Source: Acidimicrobiaceae bacterium (GTDB taxonomy: Bacteria > Actinomycetota > Acidimicrobiia > Acidimicrobiales > RAAP-2). Taken from it: DNA of 64,000 bases. Both the position numbers and the translations under genes were made by a program. Below the pieces are notes generated by a model that worked only from the letters and a program-made list of their open reading frames with translations, was not told the origin of the DNA and searched no databases. Shown in pieces: positions 1-9,722 of this stretch; positions within the stretch are counted from its first letter, which is position 1, and each line of letters begins with the position of its first letter. The DNA is taken from contig PLON01000073.1 in the NCBI GenBank assembly GCA_003142095.1, forward strand, positions 10,668-74,667. Direction: 5' to 3'.

Positions 1-1116
1 GGCTCGCATCCGGACTGGGGAACGCTCGTCTTCAACCACGGACGGCGCGAGGTGCGCAACTTCCTGCTCGCCAGCGCGCTCTTCTGGCTGCGTGAGTATC
101 ACGCGGACGGCCTACGCGTCGACGCGGTCGCATCGATGCTCTATCGCGACTACTCCCGCCGTGCCGGCGAGTGGACACCGAACGAGTTCGGTGGACGCGA
201 AGACCTCGAAGCGATCGCATTCCTGCGCGAGATGAACGAGCTCGCCTACGGTGGCGTCCCAGGCGTACTGACGGCAGCGGAGGAGTCAACCGCCTGGCCG
301 GGAGTCTCCCGCCCCACCTACCTCGGCGGCCTCGGCTTCGGCTTCAAGTGGAACATGGGCTGGATGCACGACACCTTGGAGTACTTCGCGAAGGACCCGA
401 TCCACCGCCGCTACCACCACCACGAGCTGACATTCAGCTTGATGTACGCGTTCAGCGAGTCCTTCATCCTGCCGCTCAGTCACGACGAGGTCGTACATGG
501 CAAGGGCTCGCTGCTCGCAAAGATGCCGGGCGACCGCTGGCAGCGTTTCGCGAACCTGCGCGCGCTGTATGCCTACATGTGGGCGCATCCCGGCAAGCAG
601 CTGCTGTTCATGGGCCAGGAATTCGCGCAGGAGCGCGAGTGGAACTACGACCGCTCGTTGGACTGGCACCTGCTCGAGCACGCCGATCATGCCGGCGTAC
701 AGCAGCTCGTCCGCGACCTCAACCGCTGCTACCGCGAACAACCGGCGTTGTGGCGGCGTGACGCCGACAGCGAAGGGTTTGCCTGGCTCGAGGCCAACGC
801 TGCCGACGATAACCTCGTCGCCTTCATCCGCAACGGGGATCACGACGAACGGCTCGTTTGCGTGTGCAACCTTGCACCCGTCGTGCGCGACGGATACCGC
901 GTCGGCCTGCCGGCCGCCGGTGCGTGGCGCGAGCTGCTGAACACCGACTCGCGGCTCTACGGCGGCTCGAACGTCGGCAACGGCTGGGGCATCGAGGCTG
1001 AGCCGACCGCGTGGCAGGGCCAGAGCCACTCGGCGCTTTTGACGCTGCCCCCGCTCGGGGTGATCTGGCTCGTTCCCGCGAGCGCAACGTCGAACCGCGC
1101 GCCCGCAGCGGCGTGA
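1..1116 (+). CDS. glgB: 1,4-alpha-glucan branching enzyme GlgB (3' part, 5' end outside window)
   Basis: Makes the alpha-1,6 branches of glycogen in the cytoplasm. The reading frame is open from base 1, so the N-terminal CBM48 region and part of the GH13 barrel lie upstream; 371 codons remain. The GH13 nucleophile Asp is in [10 protein letters not shown] (bases 109-138), the acid/base Glu in AAEEST near 280, and the third acidic residue in SHDEVVHGK near 478. The C-terminal all-beta domain ends at the TGA at 1114. The stop overlaps the GTG start of treZ (GTGA), so the two are translationally coupled. The family assignment is firm. Confidence 0.96.
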   Translation, partial: GSHPDWGTLVFNHGRREVRNFLLASALFWLREYHADGLRVDAVASMLYRDYSRRAGEWTPNEFGGREDLEAIAFLREMNELAYGGVPGVLTAAEESTAWPGVSRPTYLGGLGFGFKWNMGWMHDTLEYFAKDPIHRRYHHHELTFSLMYAFSESFILPLSHDEVVHGKGSLLAKMPGDRWQRFANLRALYAYMWAHPGKQLLFMGQEFAQEREWNYDRSLDWHLLEHADHAGVQQLVRDLNRCYREQPALWRRDADSEGFAWLEANAADDNLVAFIRNGDHDERLVCVCNLAPVVRDGYRVGLPAAGAWRELLNTDSRLYGGSNVGNGWGIEAEPTAWQGQSHSALLTLPPLGVIWLVPASATSNRAPAAA

Positions 1117-2861
1117 GCGAGAGCTACCCGTTCACCGCACGACTCGGGGCGCGTCCCACCGGCCGGGAGACCGAGTTCCGAGTCTGGGCGCCTTCAGCGC
1201 GCGATCCGGCGGTGATCATCGGCGACGGCGCACGGCTCGAGTTACGGGAGGAAGGCTATGGCGTGTGGAGTGCCCGGGCCGAGGTTCCCGCCGAAGCCGA
1301 CTACTGGATCGAGCTGAACGGCAGGCGCTATCCCGACCCCTGCTCCCGCCATCAGCCGGCCGGGATCCGGGGCCCCTCGCGCGTCTTCGACCACAGCCGC
1401 CACGCCTGGTCGGACGCCGGCTTCACAGCGACGGCGCTGAGCGAGTCGGTGATCTACGAGCTGCACATTGGAACCTTCAGCGCAGCCGGAACCTTCGACG
1501 GTGCGATCCCCCACCTGGAGGAGCTCGCGCGGCTCGGCGTGACGACGCTCGAGCTGATGCCAGTCGCCGAGGGCCCCGGCGAGCGAGGCTGGGGTTACGA
1601 CGGCGTCTACATCTCTGCCGCGCACCATGCGTACGGGGGCCCCGCCGGGCTACAGCGATTCGTCGATGCCGCGCATGCGCTCGATCTGGCGGTAATCCTC
1701 GACGTCGTCTACAACCACGTCGGCGCCTCGGGCGCTGAGGCGCTCGTGGCCTTCGGCCCCTACTTCACCGGAGCGCACCACACCTTCTGGGGCGATGCAA
1801 TCAACTATGATGACGAGCTTTGTGACGGCGTTCGCGAGTGGGCGATCCAGAGCGCAGAGTCGTGGATCCGCGACTTTCACGTTGACGGTCTGCGCCTGGA
1901 CGCGATCCATGCGATCCACGACGAGAGCGCGAACCCGCTCGTCGGCTCGATCGCTGACCGCGTTCACGCGCTGAACGCGCGGTCGCTCGTGATCGCCGAG
2001 GCAGGGCTGAACGACCCCCGCGTCATCCGGCCGGGATCACTCGGCGGGCTGCGCTGCGACGCGCAGTGGGCCGACGACTTTCATCATTCTCTGCGCGTGC
2101 TGCTGACCGGCGAGCGAGATGGCTATTACGCGGACTTCGGCCGCGTCGCGGACCTCGCGAAGGCGTTCGGGCGTCCGTTCGTTCACGACGGCAACTGGTC
2201 GGCCTTCCGCGAGCGACGTTTCGGCGCGCCGGCGCGCGACCGTCCGCCGGCGCAGTTCGTCGTCTTCTCGCAGAATCACGACCAGGTCGGGAACCGCGCC
2301 CGCGGCGATCGGTTGCCGGCGCCGGTGCGCGGACTCGCCGCGTTCTGCGTGCTGCTCGCTCCGTTCACGCCGATGCTCTTCATGGGTGAGGAGTACGGCG
2401 AGGCCGCTCCGTTCCAATTCTTCACCGATCACATCGACCCGGCAATCGCGGAGGCAACGCGCAGCGGGCGCCGTCGCGAGTTCGCCGCTTTCGCAGGCTT
2501 TGCCGGCGAGGTCCCGGATCCGCAAGATCCGGCCACGTTCGCCGCCTCCAAGCTGACCCGCCGGCGCGACGGGGAGCTTTGCGCCCTGTACGCTGCGCTG
2601 ATCGCCTGCAGGCGCGAGGTGTCCGGCGAGGCCGAAGGTGTCGTCTTCGACGAGGACGGTCGTTGGCTGCGCCTGAGCCGGGGGAACCACGAGATGGTGT
2701 GCAACTTCGCTCCCACGCCCCACAGCTTCACGGTCGGAGACGTTCGGCTGCACCTCGCGACGGCCGCGTGCACGCTCTCCGACGGTCGGCTCGAGCTGCC
2801 CGGCGTCGCGGGTGCGCTCCTCGCGCGAAGGTCCGTCGACAGCGGCATCGCGCAGGCATGA
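1113..2861 (+). CDS. treZ: malto-oligosyltrehalose trehalohydrolase TreZ
   Basis: Second enzyme of the TreY/TreZ pathway; it cleaves trehalose from maltooligosyl-trehalose. The protein is 582 aa, normal for the family. Start chosen at GTG 1113 because it overlaps the glgB stop by 4 nt and gives the N-terminal beta-sandwich beginning [12 protein letters not shown] longer ORF exists but would run through glgB. GH13 motifs are visible: LDVVYNHVG, nucleophile Asp263 in GLRLDAIH, acid Glu in VIAEAG, and QNHDQVGN. The stop overlaps the ATG of glgX (ATGA). Confidence 0.95.
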   Translation: MSESYPFTARLGARPTGRETEFRVWAPSARDPAVIIGDGARLELREEGYGVWSARAEVPAEADYWIELNGRRYPDPCSRHQPAGIRGPSRVFDHSRHAWSDAGFTATALSESVIYELHIGTFSAAGTFDGAIPHLEELARLGVTTLELMPVAEGPGERGWGYDGVYISAAHHAYGGPAGLQRFVDAAHALDLAVILDVVYNHVGASGAEALVAFGPYFTGAHHTFWGDAINYDDELCDGVREWAIQSAESWIRDFHVDGLRLDAIHAIHDESANPLVGSIADRVHALNARSLVIAEAGLNDPRVIRPGSLGGLRCDAQWADDFHHSLRVLLTGERDGYYADFGRVADLAKAFGRPFVHDGNWSAFRERRFGAPARDRPPAQFVVFSQNHDQVGNRARGDRLPAPVRGLAAFCVLLAPFTPMLFMGEEYGEAAPFQFFTDHIDPAIAEATRSGRRREFAAFAGFAGEVPDPQDPATFAASKLTRRRDGELCALYAALIACRREVSGEAEGVVFDEDGRWLRLSRGNHEMVCNFAPTPHSFTVGDVRLHLATAACTLSDGRLELPGVAGALLARRSVDSGIAQA

Positions 2862-4990
2862 GGCGGGTCTGGCGCGGCCAGCCTTTCCCGTTGGGGGCAA
2901 CCTGGGATGGGGACGGCACGAACTTCTCGCTCTACGCCGCAGAGGCAGAGGCCGTCGAGTTGTGCCTGTTCGACGAAACCGGCGCCGAAGAGCGAATCCG
3001 CGTTAGCGAATGCTCGCTGCACAACTGGCACTGCTATCTGCCCGGAGTCGGCCCGGGCCAGCTTTACGGCTATCGCGTATTCGGTCGCTACAGCCCGCAG
3101 GATGGCCAGCGCTTCAACGGCGCGAAGCTGCTGATCGACCCTTACGCAAAGGCGATCGACGGCGGCGTCGATTGGAGCGCGGCGAACGTCTTGCCCTACG
3201 TACCCGACGCGGAGAACCCGGACGCCGATCTCGAGGCCGATGACGAGGACTCCGCGCCGGCGATGCCGAGGTGCGTCGTCATCGACGAGCAGTTCGATTG
3301 GGGCGACGACGACCGGCGCCCGCAGCACGACTGGAGCCGCACGGTCATCTACGAATTGCATGTCAAGGGCTTCACCAAGCTCAACGAACGGATCCGCGAG
3401 GATCTGCGCGGCACCTATGCCGGCCTTGCCAGCGACGCCGCGATCGAGTATCTGCGCGAACTCGGGATCACCGCGGTCGAGCTTCTACCGGTGCACCACT
3501 TCATCGGCGAGAGCTTCCTCGTTGATCGCGGCCTGACCAACTACTGGGGCTACAGCAGCATCGGCTACTTCGCACCTCACTCGGCCTATGCCGCAACCGG
3601 CGAGCGGGGCCAGCAGCTCGACGAGTTCAAGGGCATGGTCAAGGCTCTGCACGCTGCGGGGATCGAGGTGATCCTCGACGTCGTTTACAACCACACCGCC
3701 GAAGGGAACCATCTGGGACCGATGCTCGGCTTCAAGGGGATCGGCAACCGGGCGTACTACCGGCTGATGCCGGACGATGCGCGCCACTACCTCGATTTCA
3801 CGGGCACGGGCAACAGCCTCGACCCAACCAGCCCGGCGGTCCTGCGGCTGATCATGGACTCGCTGCGCTACTGGGTGACGCACTGCCACGTCGACGGCTT
3901 CCGCTTCGACCTAGCTCCGGTCCTCGTACGCGGTGTCGCCGCAGAACGGCCGAGCGCGTTCTTCGAGATCATCCAACAAGACCCGATTCTGTCCAAGGTG
4001 AAGCTCATCGCCGAGCCCTGGGACGCCAGTCCCGATGGTTTCCAACTCGGCAGGTTCCCCCCGGGCTGGGCGGAGTGGAACGGAGCCTTTCGCGACTGCG
4101 TCCGCCGGTTCTGGCGCGGTGATCCTGGTCAGGTGCCAGAACTCGCCTCACGGCTGACCGGCTCAAGCGATATTTTTGCGCCCACCGGACGCAAAACCTA
4201 CGCCAGCATCAACTTCGTCTCCTGTCACGACGGCTTCACGCTCAACGATCTCGTCTCCTACGAACACAAGCACAACGAAGCCAACGGCGAAAGCAATCAA
4301 GACGGCACGAACGACAACAACAGTCGAAACTGGGGGGCCGAAGGACCAACCGAATCGGTACGAATTCTGCGCGCTCGCGAGCGGATGAAGCGCAACCTTC
4401 TCGCGACCGTGTTTTTCTCCCAGGGAGTTCCGATGCTGCTCGGCGGCGACGAGGTGGGACGAACTCAAGAGGGAAATAACAACGCCTACTGCCAGGACAA
4501 CGAGATCAGCTGGTTTGACTGGGACGTCAGCGAGGCGGATCACGAGTTGCGCAAATTCGTGCGCGACGTGATCGTGATTTCAAAGAACAACCCCATCTTG
4601 CGTCGCCGCAACTTCTTCACGGGCCAGCCCGTTGCGGGCTACGAAACGAAGGACGTGTCCTGGGTGCGCGCAGACGGCCAAGAGATGACCGACGATGACT
4701 GGGCGAATCCGAGTATCCAGAGCGTGGGCATGTTGCTCTTTGGACCTGCGGCTGACGAGCTGGACAGTCGCGGGCGCTCCAGCGTGGCCGAGTCTGTTCT
4801 TTTCTTGCTCAACGCCTCGACTAAATCCTTCACCTTCACCCTGCCGAGCATGGAGCTTCCCGGCGTCTGGGAGGAGGTGCTAAACACGGCTCGCCCCGGG
4901 CCCTGGGCCCGACTCGTGCGGACCGACGCCGTAAATCTGAGCGCACACTCGACCGTCCTGCTGCGCCACACGGAACGCCCCCAGCAGTGA
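2858..4990 (+). CDS. glgX: glycogen debranching enzyme GlgX/TreX
   Basis: Hydrolyses alpha-1,6 branches of glycogen to release linear maltooligosaccharides, the substrate of TreY. It is 710 aa, typical length. Start at ATG 2858 overlaps the treZ stop (ATGA); a CBM48 N-terminus (PLGATWDGDGTNFSLYA) follows directly. GH13 motifs: LDVVYNHT, nucleophile Asp near residue 350 in DGFRFDLAP, acid Glu in IAEPWD, and SCHDGFTLNDLV. The GLGFKG-like segment MLGFKGIGNRAYYR is typical of GlgX. The stop overlaps the treY GTG (GTGA). Its position between treZ and treY supports a role in trehalose synthesis from glycogen. Confidence 0.95.
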   Translation: MRRVWRGQPFPLGATWDGDGTNFSLYAAEAEAVELCLFDETGAEERIRVSECSLHNWHCYLPGVGPGQLYGYRVFGRYSPQDGQRFNGAKLLIDPYAKAIDGGVDWSAANVLPYVPDAENPDADLEADDEDSAPAMPRCVVIDEQFDWGDDDRRPQHDWSRTVIYELHVKGFTKLNERIREDLRGTYAGLASDAAIEYLRELGITAVELLPVHHFIGESFLVDRGLTNYWGYSSIGYFAPHSAYAATGERGQQLDEFKGMVKALHAAGIEVILDVVYNHTAEGNHLGPMLGFKGIGNRAYYRLMPDDARHYLDFTGTGNSLDPTSPAVLRLIMDSLRYWVTHCHVDGFRFDLAPVLVRGVAAERPSAFFEIIQQDPILSKVKLIAEPWDASPDGFQLGRFPPGWAEWNGAFRDCVRRFWRGDPGQVPELASRLTGSSDIFAPTGRKTYASINFVSCHDGFTLNDLVSYEHKHNEANGESNQDGTNDNNSRNWGAEGPTESVRILRARERMKRNLLATVFFSQGVPMLLGGDEVGRTQEGNNNAYCQDNEISWFDWDVSEADHELRKFVRDVIVISKNNPILRRRNFFTGQPVAGYETKDVSWVRADGQEMTDDDWANPSIQSVGMLLFGPAADELDSRGRSSVAESVLFLLNASTKSFTFTLPSMELPGVWEEVLNTARPGPWARLVRTDAVNLSAHSTVLLRHTERPQQ

Positions 4991-7491
4991 GCAATCCGCG
5001 CCCGCTCGGCTCCACATATCGCCTGCAACTCAACACGCTCGGTTTCGAGGGCGCACGAAAGCTCGTGGGCTACCTCGACGATCTCGGCATCGAAACCCTG
5101 TACCTCTCGCCCATCCTCGAAGCGGTCCCTGGTAGCAGTCATGGATACGACGTCGTCAATCCGACTCGCTTGGATCCGGCCCTCGGCACGCCGGATCAGT
5201 TCGAGGCGCTGCTCGTTGAGTTGGAGGCGCACGATATGAGAGCCCTCATCGACATCGTCCCCAATCACATGGCCTGTCACGAAGCGAACGATTGGTGGTG
5301 GGACATTCTACGATCCGGACAGGGATCGCCGTTCGCACTAATTTTCGACGTCGACTGGTCGCGCCACGTCGGACGCGTTCTTGTTCCTACGCTCCCGTCA
5401 CCCCTGAGCAAACTCGTCGATACGATCGATTTCGTCGGTGAAGGTCTTGATCGAGTCATGGAAATCGCTGGCCAGCACTTTCCGCTCGCACCCGGCACGC
5501 ATACCGGCAGCGACCTCGGCACGGTGCTCGCGCGCCAACACTACCGACCCGCGTATTGGCGCCTCAGCAATCACGAGGGAAACTATCGTCGATTCTTCGA
5601 CATCGACGGACTGATCGGCGTGCGCGTCGAACTACCCGACGTATTCAAACGAACCCACGACTTCATCACGACGCTGAGCGATGATGAGCGCATTGCGGGT
5701 TGGCGTATCGATCACGTCGACGGTCTGACTGATCCGCGCGCCTACTTGGAACGACTCGCAGAGGTCGCCACCAGCCGTCGAGTGACACGTCCGCTCGTAC
5801 TCGTCGAGAAGATCCTGGCGCGCGGCGAACAACTGCCGACAACGTGGCGTACCGACGGGACGACGGGATACGAGTTCGCAGACGTCGCAGGCGGCCTCTT
5901 CGTGAGCGAACGGGGCGCTCGCCGACTTGCCAACGTAAGCACAGGACCTGCGGGTGAGACGGATACGTTCGACGAACTTGGCCGCAGCGCAAAGCGAGAA
6001 GCCATTCAAGGATCCTTCGACGCTTCCCTCGAACGGCTGGCTCGTCTCTCCATGCAGTCGCTCAATGAGCTCCACCCCGGTCATGACCTGTCGTGGTTTG
6101 ACTTACGCCAAGCGCTCACGGAGATCACCGTCTCTCTCGACGTCTATCGCACGTACTTCACCGAGTCTCACTCCGAACCTGTCGACTTCGAGCCACTCCT
6201 GCGCGCGGCGAGCGCCGCCGCACAAACTCTCTCTGGAGAAGGCCGCCGCGCGGTTGAACTGATCACCGACGCCCTCGGTTCGTCGAAAGCTGTCACCCTA
6301 GAACTGGTCCAGCGATGGCAGCAGTTGAGCGCGTCGGACATGGCGAAGGGCGTGGAAGACACGGCGACGTACCGTTACCGCGGTCTGCTCAGCCACGCTG
6401 AAGTTGGTTGCAACCCCGATCACTCGAGCGCGGAACCGGTCCAGTTCCACCGCCTGGCTGCCGAGCACCTGTCGTACCCCTTCGCCCTCAACGCGACGTC
6501 GACGCACGACTCCAAGCGCAGCGAGGACTCTCGAGCGCGCCTCTTTGCACTGTCCGAACTCCCTGACGAATGGGCGGCGAACGTGCACCGATGGCACAAG
6601 CGACTTCGCGTTGGTGACGACAGGCTCGGCGTTGAGGACGAGCTTCGCGTGTACCAGAGTTTTGTGTGTCTGTGGCCCCGCGAATCGATTCGACTTTCCC
6701 AAGCGATCGTTCGCCGAGTCCAGGACTACGTCGTCAAAGCCGCGCGCGAGGCAAAACTTCACACCAGCTGGACCGACCCGGTGGTGCACTACGAGCGTTC
6801 GCTGCGGAGTTTCGTACGCCGGTTAGCGAGCGACGAACGATTCGTGCGCGATATCAACCGTTTCGCGCGCCGCATCGGCCCCGCAGCTGTGACGAACTCG
6901 CTCGCCACGGTCGTGCTCAAGTGCGTCGCCCCGGGCGTTCCCGATTTTTACCAAGGAACCGAGTTGTTCGAGTACACGCTGACCGATCCGGACAATCGAC
7001 GCCCGGTCAACTACGCGCGACGTCGAGCACTTTTGGCTCGCCTGCCCGATCGCGACGCGGACGAGACGACTCGTTCGTCGACGCTTCGTGCGATGGTCGA
7101 TCAGGGAGATCCAGGCGCACTCAAGATGTACGTCACACGCGAGCTCTTACGTATGAGAAGGGAACGCCGCGAACTTTTCGCGTACGGGAACTATCAGGCA
7201 CTACTGACAACTGGCTCTCTCAAAAACCACGCGGTCGCTGTCGCCCGGCGACACGACAATCAATGGGTGATTGCCTGCGTATCTCGACAGACCATGGCGA
7301 TCGTGGGACCCGGCCACTTTCCGACAGGAAGTATCTGGAATGGAACGAAGCTGCGCTTGCCTGAAGACGCGCCGACTGACTTCGTAGATGTTTTGACAGG
7401 CGCCCCGCTTCGTTCACAGCGTGGACGTCTCGACGTCGCAGAGTGTTTCGCCAATGCTCCAGTGAGCGTTCTCGTGAACCCCAGTAACTGA
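4987..7491 (+). CDS. treY: maltooligosyl trehalose synthase TreY
   Basis: Rearranges the reducing-end alpha-1,4 bond of maltooligosaccharides to the alpha,alpha-1,1 bond of trehalose. The protein is 834 aa with the TreY-type N-terminus STYRLQL. Motifs: DIVPNHMA, nucleophile Asp near residue 241 in GWRIDHVDGL, acid Glu near 272 in LVEKILARGE, and THDSKRSEDSRAR. It is the last gene of the glgB-treZ-glgX-treY run; a change of strand follows within 30 bp. By eye it is less GC-rich than glgB and treZ. Confidence 0.95.
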   Translation: MSNPRPLGSTYRLQLNTLGFEGARKLVGYLDDLGIETLYLSPILEAVPGSSHGYDVVNPTRLDPALGTPDQFEALLVELEAHDMRALIDIVPNHMACHEANDWWWDILRSGQGSPFALIFDVDWSRHVGRVLVPTLPSPLSKLVDTIDFVGEGLDRVMEIAGQHFPLAPGTHTGSDLGTVLARQHYRPAYWRLSNHEGNYRRFFDIDGLIGVRVELPDVFKRTHDFITTLSDDERIAGWRIDHVDGLTDPRAYLERLAEVATSRRVTRPLVLVEKILARGEQLPTTWRTDGTTGYEFADVAGGLFVSERGARRLANVSTGPAGETDTFDELGRSAKREAIQGSFDASLERLARLSMQSLNELHPGHDLSWFDLRQALTEITVSLDVYRTYFTESHSEPVDFEPLLRAASAAAQTLSGEGRRAVELITDALGSSKAVTLELVQRWQQLSASDMAKGVEDTATYRYRGLLSHAEVGCNPDHSSAEPVQFHRLAAEHLSYPFALNATSTHDSKRSEDSRARLFALSELPDEWAANVHRWHKRLRVGDDRLGVEDELRVYQSFVCLWPRESIRLSQAIVRRVQDYVVKAAREAKLHTSWTDPVVHYERSLRSFVRRLASDERFVRDINRFARRIGPAAVTNSLATVVLKCVAPGVPDFYQGTELFEYTLTDPDNRRPVNYARRRALLARLPDRDADETTRSSTLRAMVDQGDPGALKMYVTRELLRMRRERRELFAYGNYQALLTTGSLKNHAVAVARRHDNQWVIACVSRQTMAIVGPGHFPTGSIWNGTKLRLPEDAPTDFVDVLTGAPLRSQRGRLDVAECFANAPVSVLVNPSN

Positions 7492-7519
7492 AATTTGGAG
7501 GGCAACCGGTGAGGTTCGC

Positions 7520-8050
7520 CTAATTAATACCCGTGAGGAGATCGAGCATATCTTCGGCGTGTTCCTCTTCGACTGCGAGTATCGATTCCAGCATCCGGCG
7601 AGTTGTCGTGTCACCATCGCCAAGCCAGGCAATAATTTCGGAGTACGCGGCGATCGCTATTCGCTCGGCTACGAGATCTTCGCGAATCATTGCCTCCAAC
7701 TCTTTCGATGAGTCGTACTCCGAATGACTTCGACCAGTCAGCGTGTCAGGGTTGAAGTCAGGTTCGCCGCCTAACTGTTGAATGCGAGCCGCGATCTGGT
7801 CGGCGTGGTCCTGCTCCTCACTCGCGTGTTCGAGAAATTCGTCGGCGGCCGATTGGGCGTTCAACCCATCAGCCGTGAAGTAGTGACGCTTGTAGCGAAG
7901 TACGCAGACGAGCTCGGTCGCCAGTGCCTGATTGAGCACGAAGATGACACGCTCGAGATCGGCGCCGTACGCGTCGGTCACGGGACCTTTTTCAATATTC
8001 TCGCGTGCGCGCTCGCGCAGTGTCTTCACGTCGGTCAGAAATTCTTCCAT
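7520..8050 (-). CDS. ferritin-like (bacterioferritin-family) protein
   Basis: Probable di-iron four-helix protein for iron storage or peroxide protection in the cytoplasm, 176 aa from ATG 8050. I preferred this start to an upstream in-frame one because GAAAAGGGCGAG lies just before it. The ferroxidase ligands are present in the right order: Glu46 (ATELVC), Glu79 and His82 (EQDH), Glu129 (VAERIA), Glu161 and His164 (EEEH). No bacterioferritin haem methionine is obvious. It lies 98 bp downstream of the acidic repeat gene on the same strand, so the two are probably co-transcribed. Confidence 0.85.
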   Translation of the reverse strand: MEEFLTDVKTLRERARENIEKGPVTDAYGADLERVIFVLNQALATELVCVLRYKRHYFTADGLNAQSAADEFLEHASEEQDHADQIAARIQQLGGEPDFNPDTLTGRSHSEYDSSKELEAMIREDLVAERIAIAAYSEIIAWLGDGDTTTRRMLESILAVEEEHAEDMLDLLTGIN

Positions 8051-8148
8051 GATCTCGCCCTTTTCTATGTTCGTGGGAGATATTCCCGATGTACTTCTCC
8101 GCCAAATCTCTCTACTTCTCAAGCGCAGTCACGTCCCGATGGAGTTGA

Positions 8149-8421
8149 TCAGTTATCGTCGCCCATCGTTTCGGGGTCGTCTTCGTCTTCGCCCCCGACA
8201 GTGTCTTTCTCGTCCTCGTCGTCGCTGCCGCCAACTGATTCACGGTCTACGAACTCCGAGCCGCCTACCGCATCAATCGTTTCCGTGTCGTCGCCGCCAA
8301 TCGTCTCCATGTCACGCGTGTCAACGCCGCCAACGGTGTCGGTGGTGTCGGTCTCAGGGGCCTCGATGACAACGAGCTCCACTTCGTCTACCTCGATGAC
8401 TTCCGTCACTATGTTCTCCAT
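8149..8421 (-). CDS. acidic 11-residue-repeat protein of unknown function
   Basis: A 90-aa, very acidic protein that I do not recognise. From about residue 28 it is built of an 11-residue unit with the core (D/E)(T/S/A)(V/I)GG followed by D/E/S/T-rich residues. The Gly-Gly pairs fall at residues 31, 42, 53, 64 and 76, and a last imperfect copy ends in MGDDN. There is no signal peptide, no Cys, His or aromatic cluster, and little besides charge. Start at ATG 8421 has AAAGGTGG just upstream; an in-frame GTG 27 nt earlier is less likely. A TTGACA promoter lies upstream and the ferritin-like gene downstream. Metal or ferritin binding is only a guess. Confidence 0.7.
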   Translation of the reverse strand: MENIVTEVIEVDEVELVVIEAPETDTTDTVGGVDTRDMETIGGDDTETIDAVGGSEFVDRESVGGSDDEDEKDTVGGEDEDDPETMGDDN

Positions 8422-8448
8422 GATCCACCTTTCAATGGATAATCGCAC

Positions 8449-8464
8449 TGGTCGGTTCCGACCA
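8449..8464. promoter_or_regulatory. palindrome in leader of acidic repeat gene
   Basis: TGGTCGG-TT-CCGACCA, perfect 7-bp arms with a 2-bp centre, lying between the promoter and the start codon. It could be an operator or a short mRNA hairpin. Confidence 0.4.
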
Positions 8465-8482
8465 CTGATAACTCACTCGCTC

Positions 8483-8511
8483 AGTATCCGTTGTACGCGC
8501 TCCGGTGTCAA
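8483..8511 (-). promoter_or_regulatory. promoter of the acidic repeat / ferritin-like genes
   Basis: On the minus strand, TTGACA (8511-8506), a 17-nt spacer, then GATACT (8488-8483). The -35 box is perfect and the -10 box has 4 of 6 consensus bases. A transcript from here would have a leader of about 60 nt that contains the palindrome TGGTCGG-TT-CCGACCA at 8449-8464. Confidence 0.55.
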
Positions 8512-8549
8512 GCCCCTTTTTTGATGAGCCGCTCGTCGCCCGAACGGAA

Positions 8550-8576
8550 TTCTTATTCGTAAATAATGAATAAGAA
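8550..8576. repeat. AT-rich inverted repeat
   Basis: TTCTTATTC, a 9-nt spacer, then GAATAAGAA: perfect 9-bp arms in an AT-rich patch of a GC-rich region, about 40 bp upstream of the -35 box for the acidic repeat gene. It may be a regulator site. Confidence 0.45.
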
Positions 8577-9173
8577 ACGTCGGGTGACGTGATCGTGAGT
8601 GTTCGCCTGCACGGCCCGTACTTGCGGGCGCGTGCCGTGTTGTCCGCGACACGATTGGAGATTTAATCCGTGCACCGTATTTCTTAACTCTCAGAATCCC
8701 GTAAGTGACGAGGAGTATTGCGCCCCGACTTCTACGCCCAGGAGGACCGTGCGAAACACGTGTACGAAGACACAAGTTTCCGACACCGCACACGGACATT
8801 TTTTCACTCCCTCATCACGCCTGATGGCACCGGTCATTCGCGCGACGACGATGACCGATCATTCGGTACTAAATGACAGGCCATTTGGAACTAGATGACG
8901 CGCATTATCCGAGATATAGTCGCATTCACCTGTCATCGCAACGTCGTCGCGTGCCAGCTGCGCACAAACGTGTCGTACGCGCACGCGAGGAGTGGACGCT
9001 CACGAACAGTGCGCACACCTCGGCGATGTGTGAGAATGCGAAACGTGATGGCGTTGCGCATCACTGATCGCTTTCACAGACTTTTCAGTTGAGTGTTATG
9101 TGCATGTTTCTTAGGATTGAATTGTTCGGCGAAAGTCGCTGACACAGAAGTGGATACCGGCCCCGGAGGCATC
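8577..9173. other. long intergenic region without a convincing gene
   Basis: About 600 bp between the promoter region of the acidic repeat gene and the DUF6131 gene. Open frames here lack codon bias, ribosome sites and recognisable motifs. The only structure I can point to is the tandem repeat at 8860-8899. Confidence 0.5.
8860..8899. repeat. two 18-bp direct repeats 22 bp apart
   Basis: CATTCGGTACTAAATGAC (8860-8877) and CATTTGGAACTAGATGAC (8882-8899) agree at 15 of 18 positions and start 22 bp apart, about two helical turns. This spacing suits tandem binding by one regulator. Confidence 0.45.
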
Positions 9174-9329
9174 ATGATTACTTTTGGCGTAGTACTTCTT
9201 CTTCTCGGGTTTTTATTGGGGATTCCAATCCTCTGGACACTGGGAATGATTTTGCTAGTCGTGGGGATCGTGCTTTGGATTCTCGGTTCAATTGGGCGCG
9301 AAGTCGGAGGACGTCGACACTATTACTAG
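9174..9329 (+). CDS. small membrane protein, DUF6131 family
   Basis: A 51-aa protein with two hydrophobic helices separated by a short turn (GIPILWTLG) and a basic tail ending GGRRHYY, the pattern of the DUF6131 proteins of actinobacteria. Start at ATG 9174 has GGAGG 5 nt upstream; an in-frame upstream start at 9093 lacks this. Function unknown. It sits next to a CsbD gene, which suggests a general-stress context. Confidence 0.8.
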   Translation: MITFGVVLLLLGFLLGIPILWTLGMILLVVGIVLWILGSIGREVGGRRHYY

Positions 9330-9450
9330 GTCACGTAGCTCAGAACTTTGATTGCACGTCTAATCGGTTGCGTAGTTATCGACTCTGCACCATCCAATGT
9401 TGGCAACGAGTCACTATTCATTCACTGCTGAAATGAAGAAAGGATTTACA

Positions 9451-9657
9451 ATGGTTGACAAGGCAAAGGTAAAGAAGTCAGTAGGGAAGGCGACGACCCA
9501 CACGAAGAATGCAGCGGAGGTCGCTAAAGGAAAAGTGAAGTCGACAACGGGCAAGGTTGTCGGTGATCGTCGGCTTCAGGCGGAAGGAAAGATTGACGAA
9601 GTAAAGGGTCACGCCAAGCAGGCTGGCCAAAAGGTCAAAGAAAACTTTAAGAAGTAG
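9451..9657 (+). CDS. CsbD family stress protein
   Basis: A 68-aa, lysine-rich, very hydrophilic protein with the CsbD pattern (KVVGDRRLQAEGKIDEVKGHAKQ). CsbD proteins are induced by general stress; their molecular role is not settled. Start at ATG 9451 follows AGAAAGGA; an in-frame ATG at 9397 would add an untypical N-terminus. It lies between two other genes of a likely stress block. Confidence 0.85.
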   Translation: MVDKAKVKKSVGKATTHTKNAAEVAKGKVKSTTGKVVGDRRLQAEGKIDEVKGHAKQAGQKVKENFKK

Positions 9658-9722
9658 TCCAGCAGCGGGCCCACTCACGGTGGTCCGACTATGAAGATTG
9701 GCGCCACTCAATTGAGAAGAAG

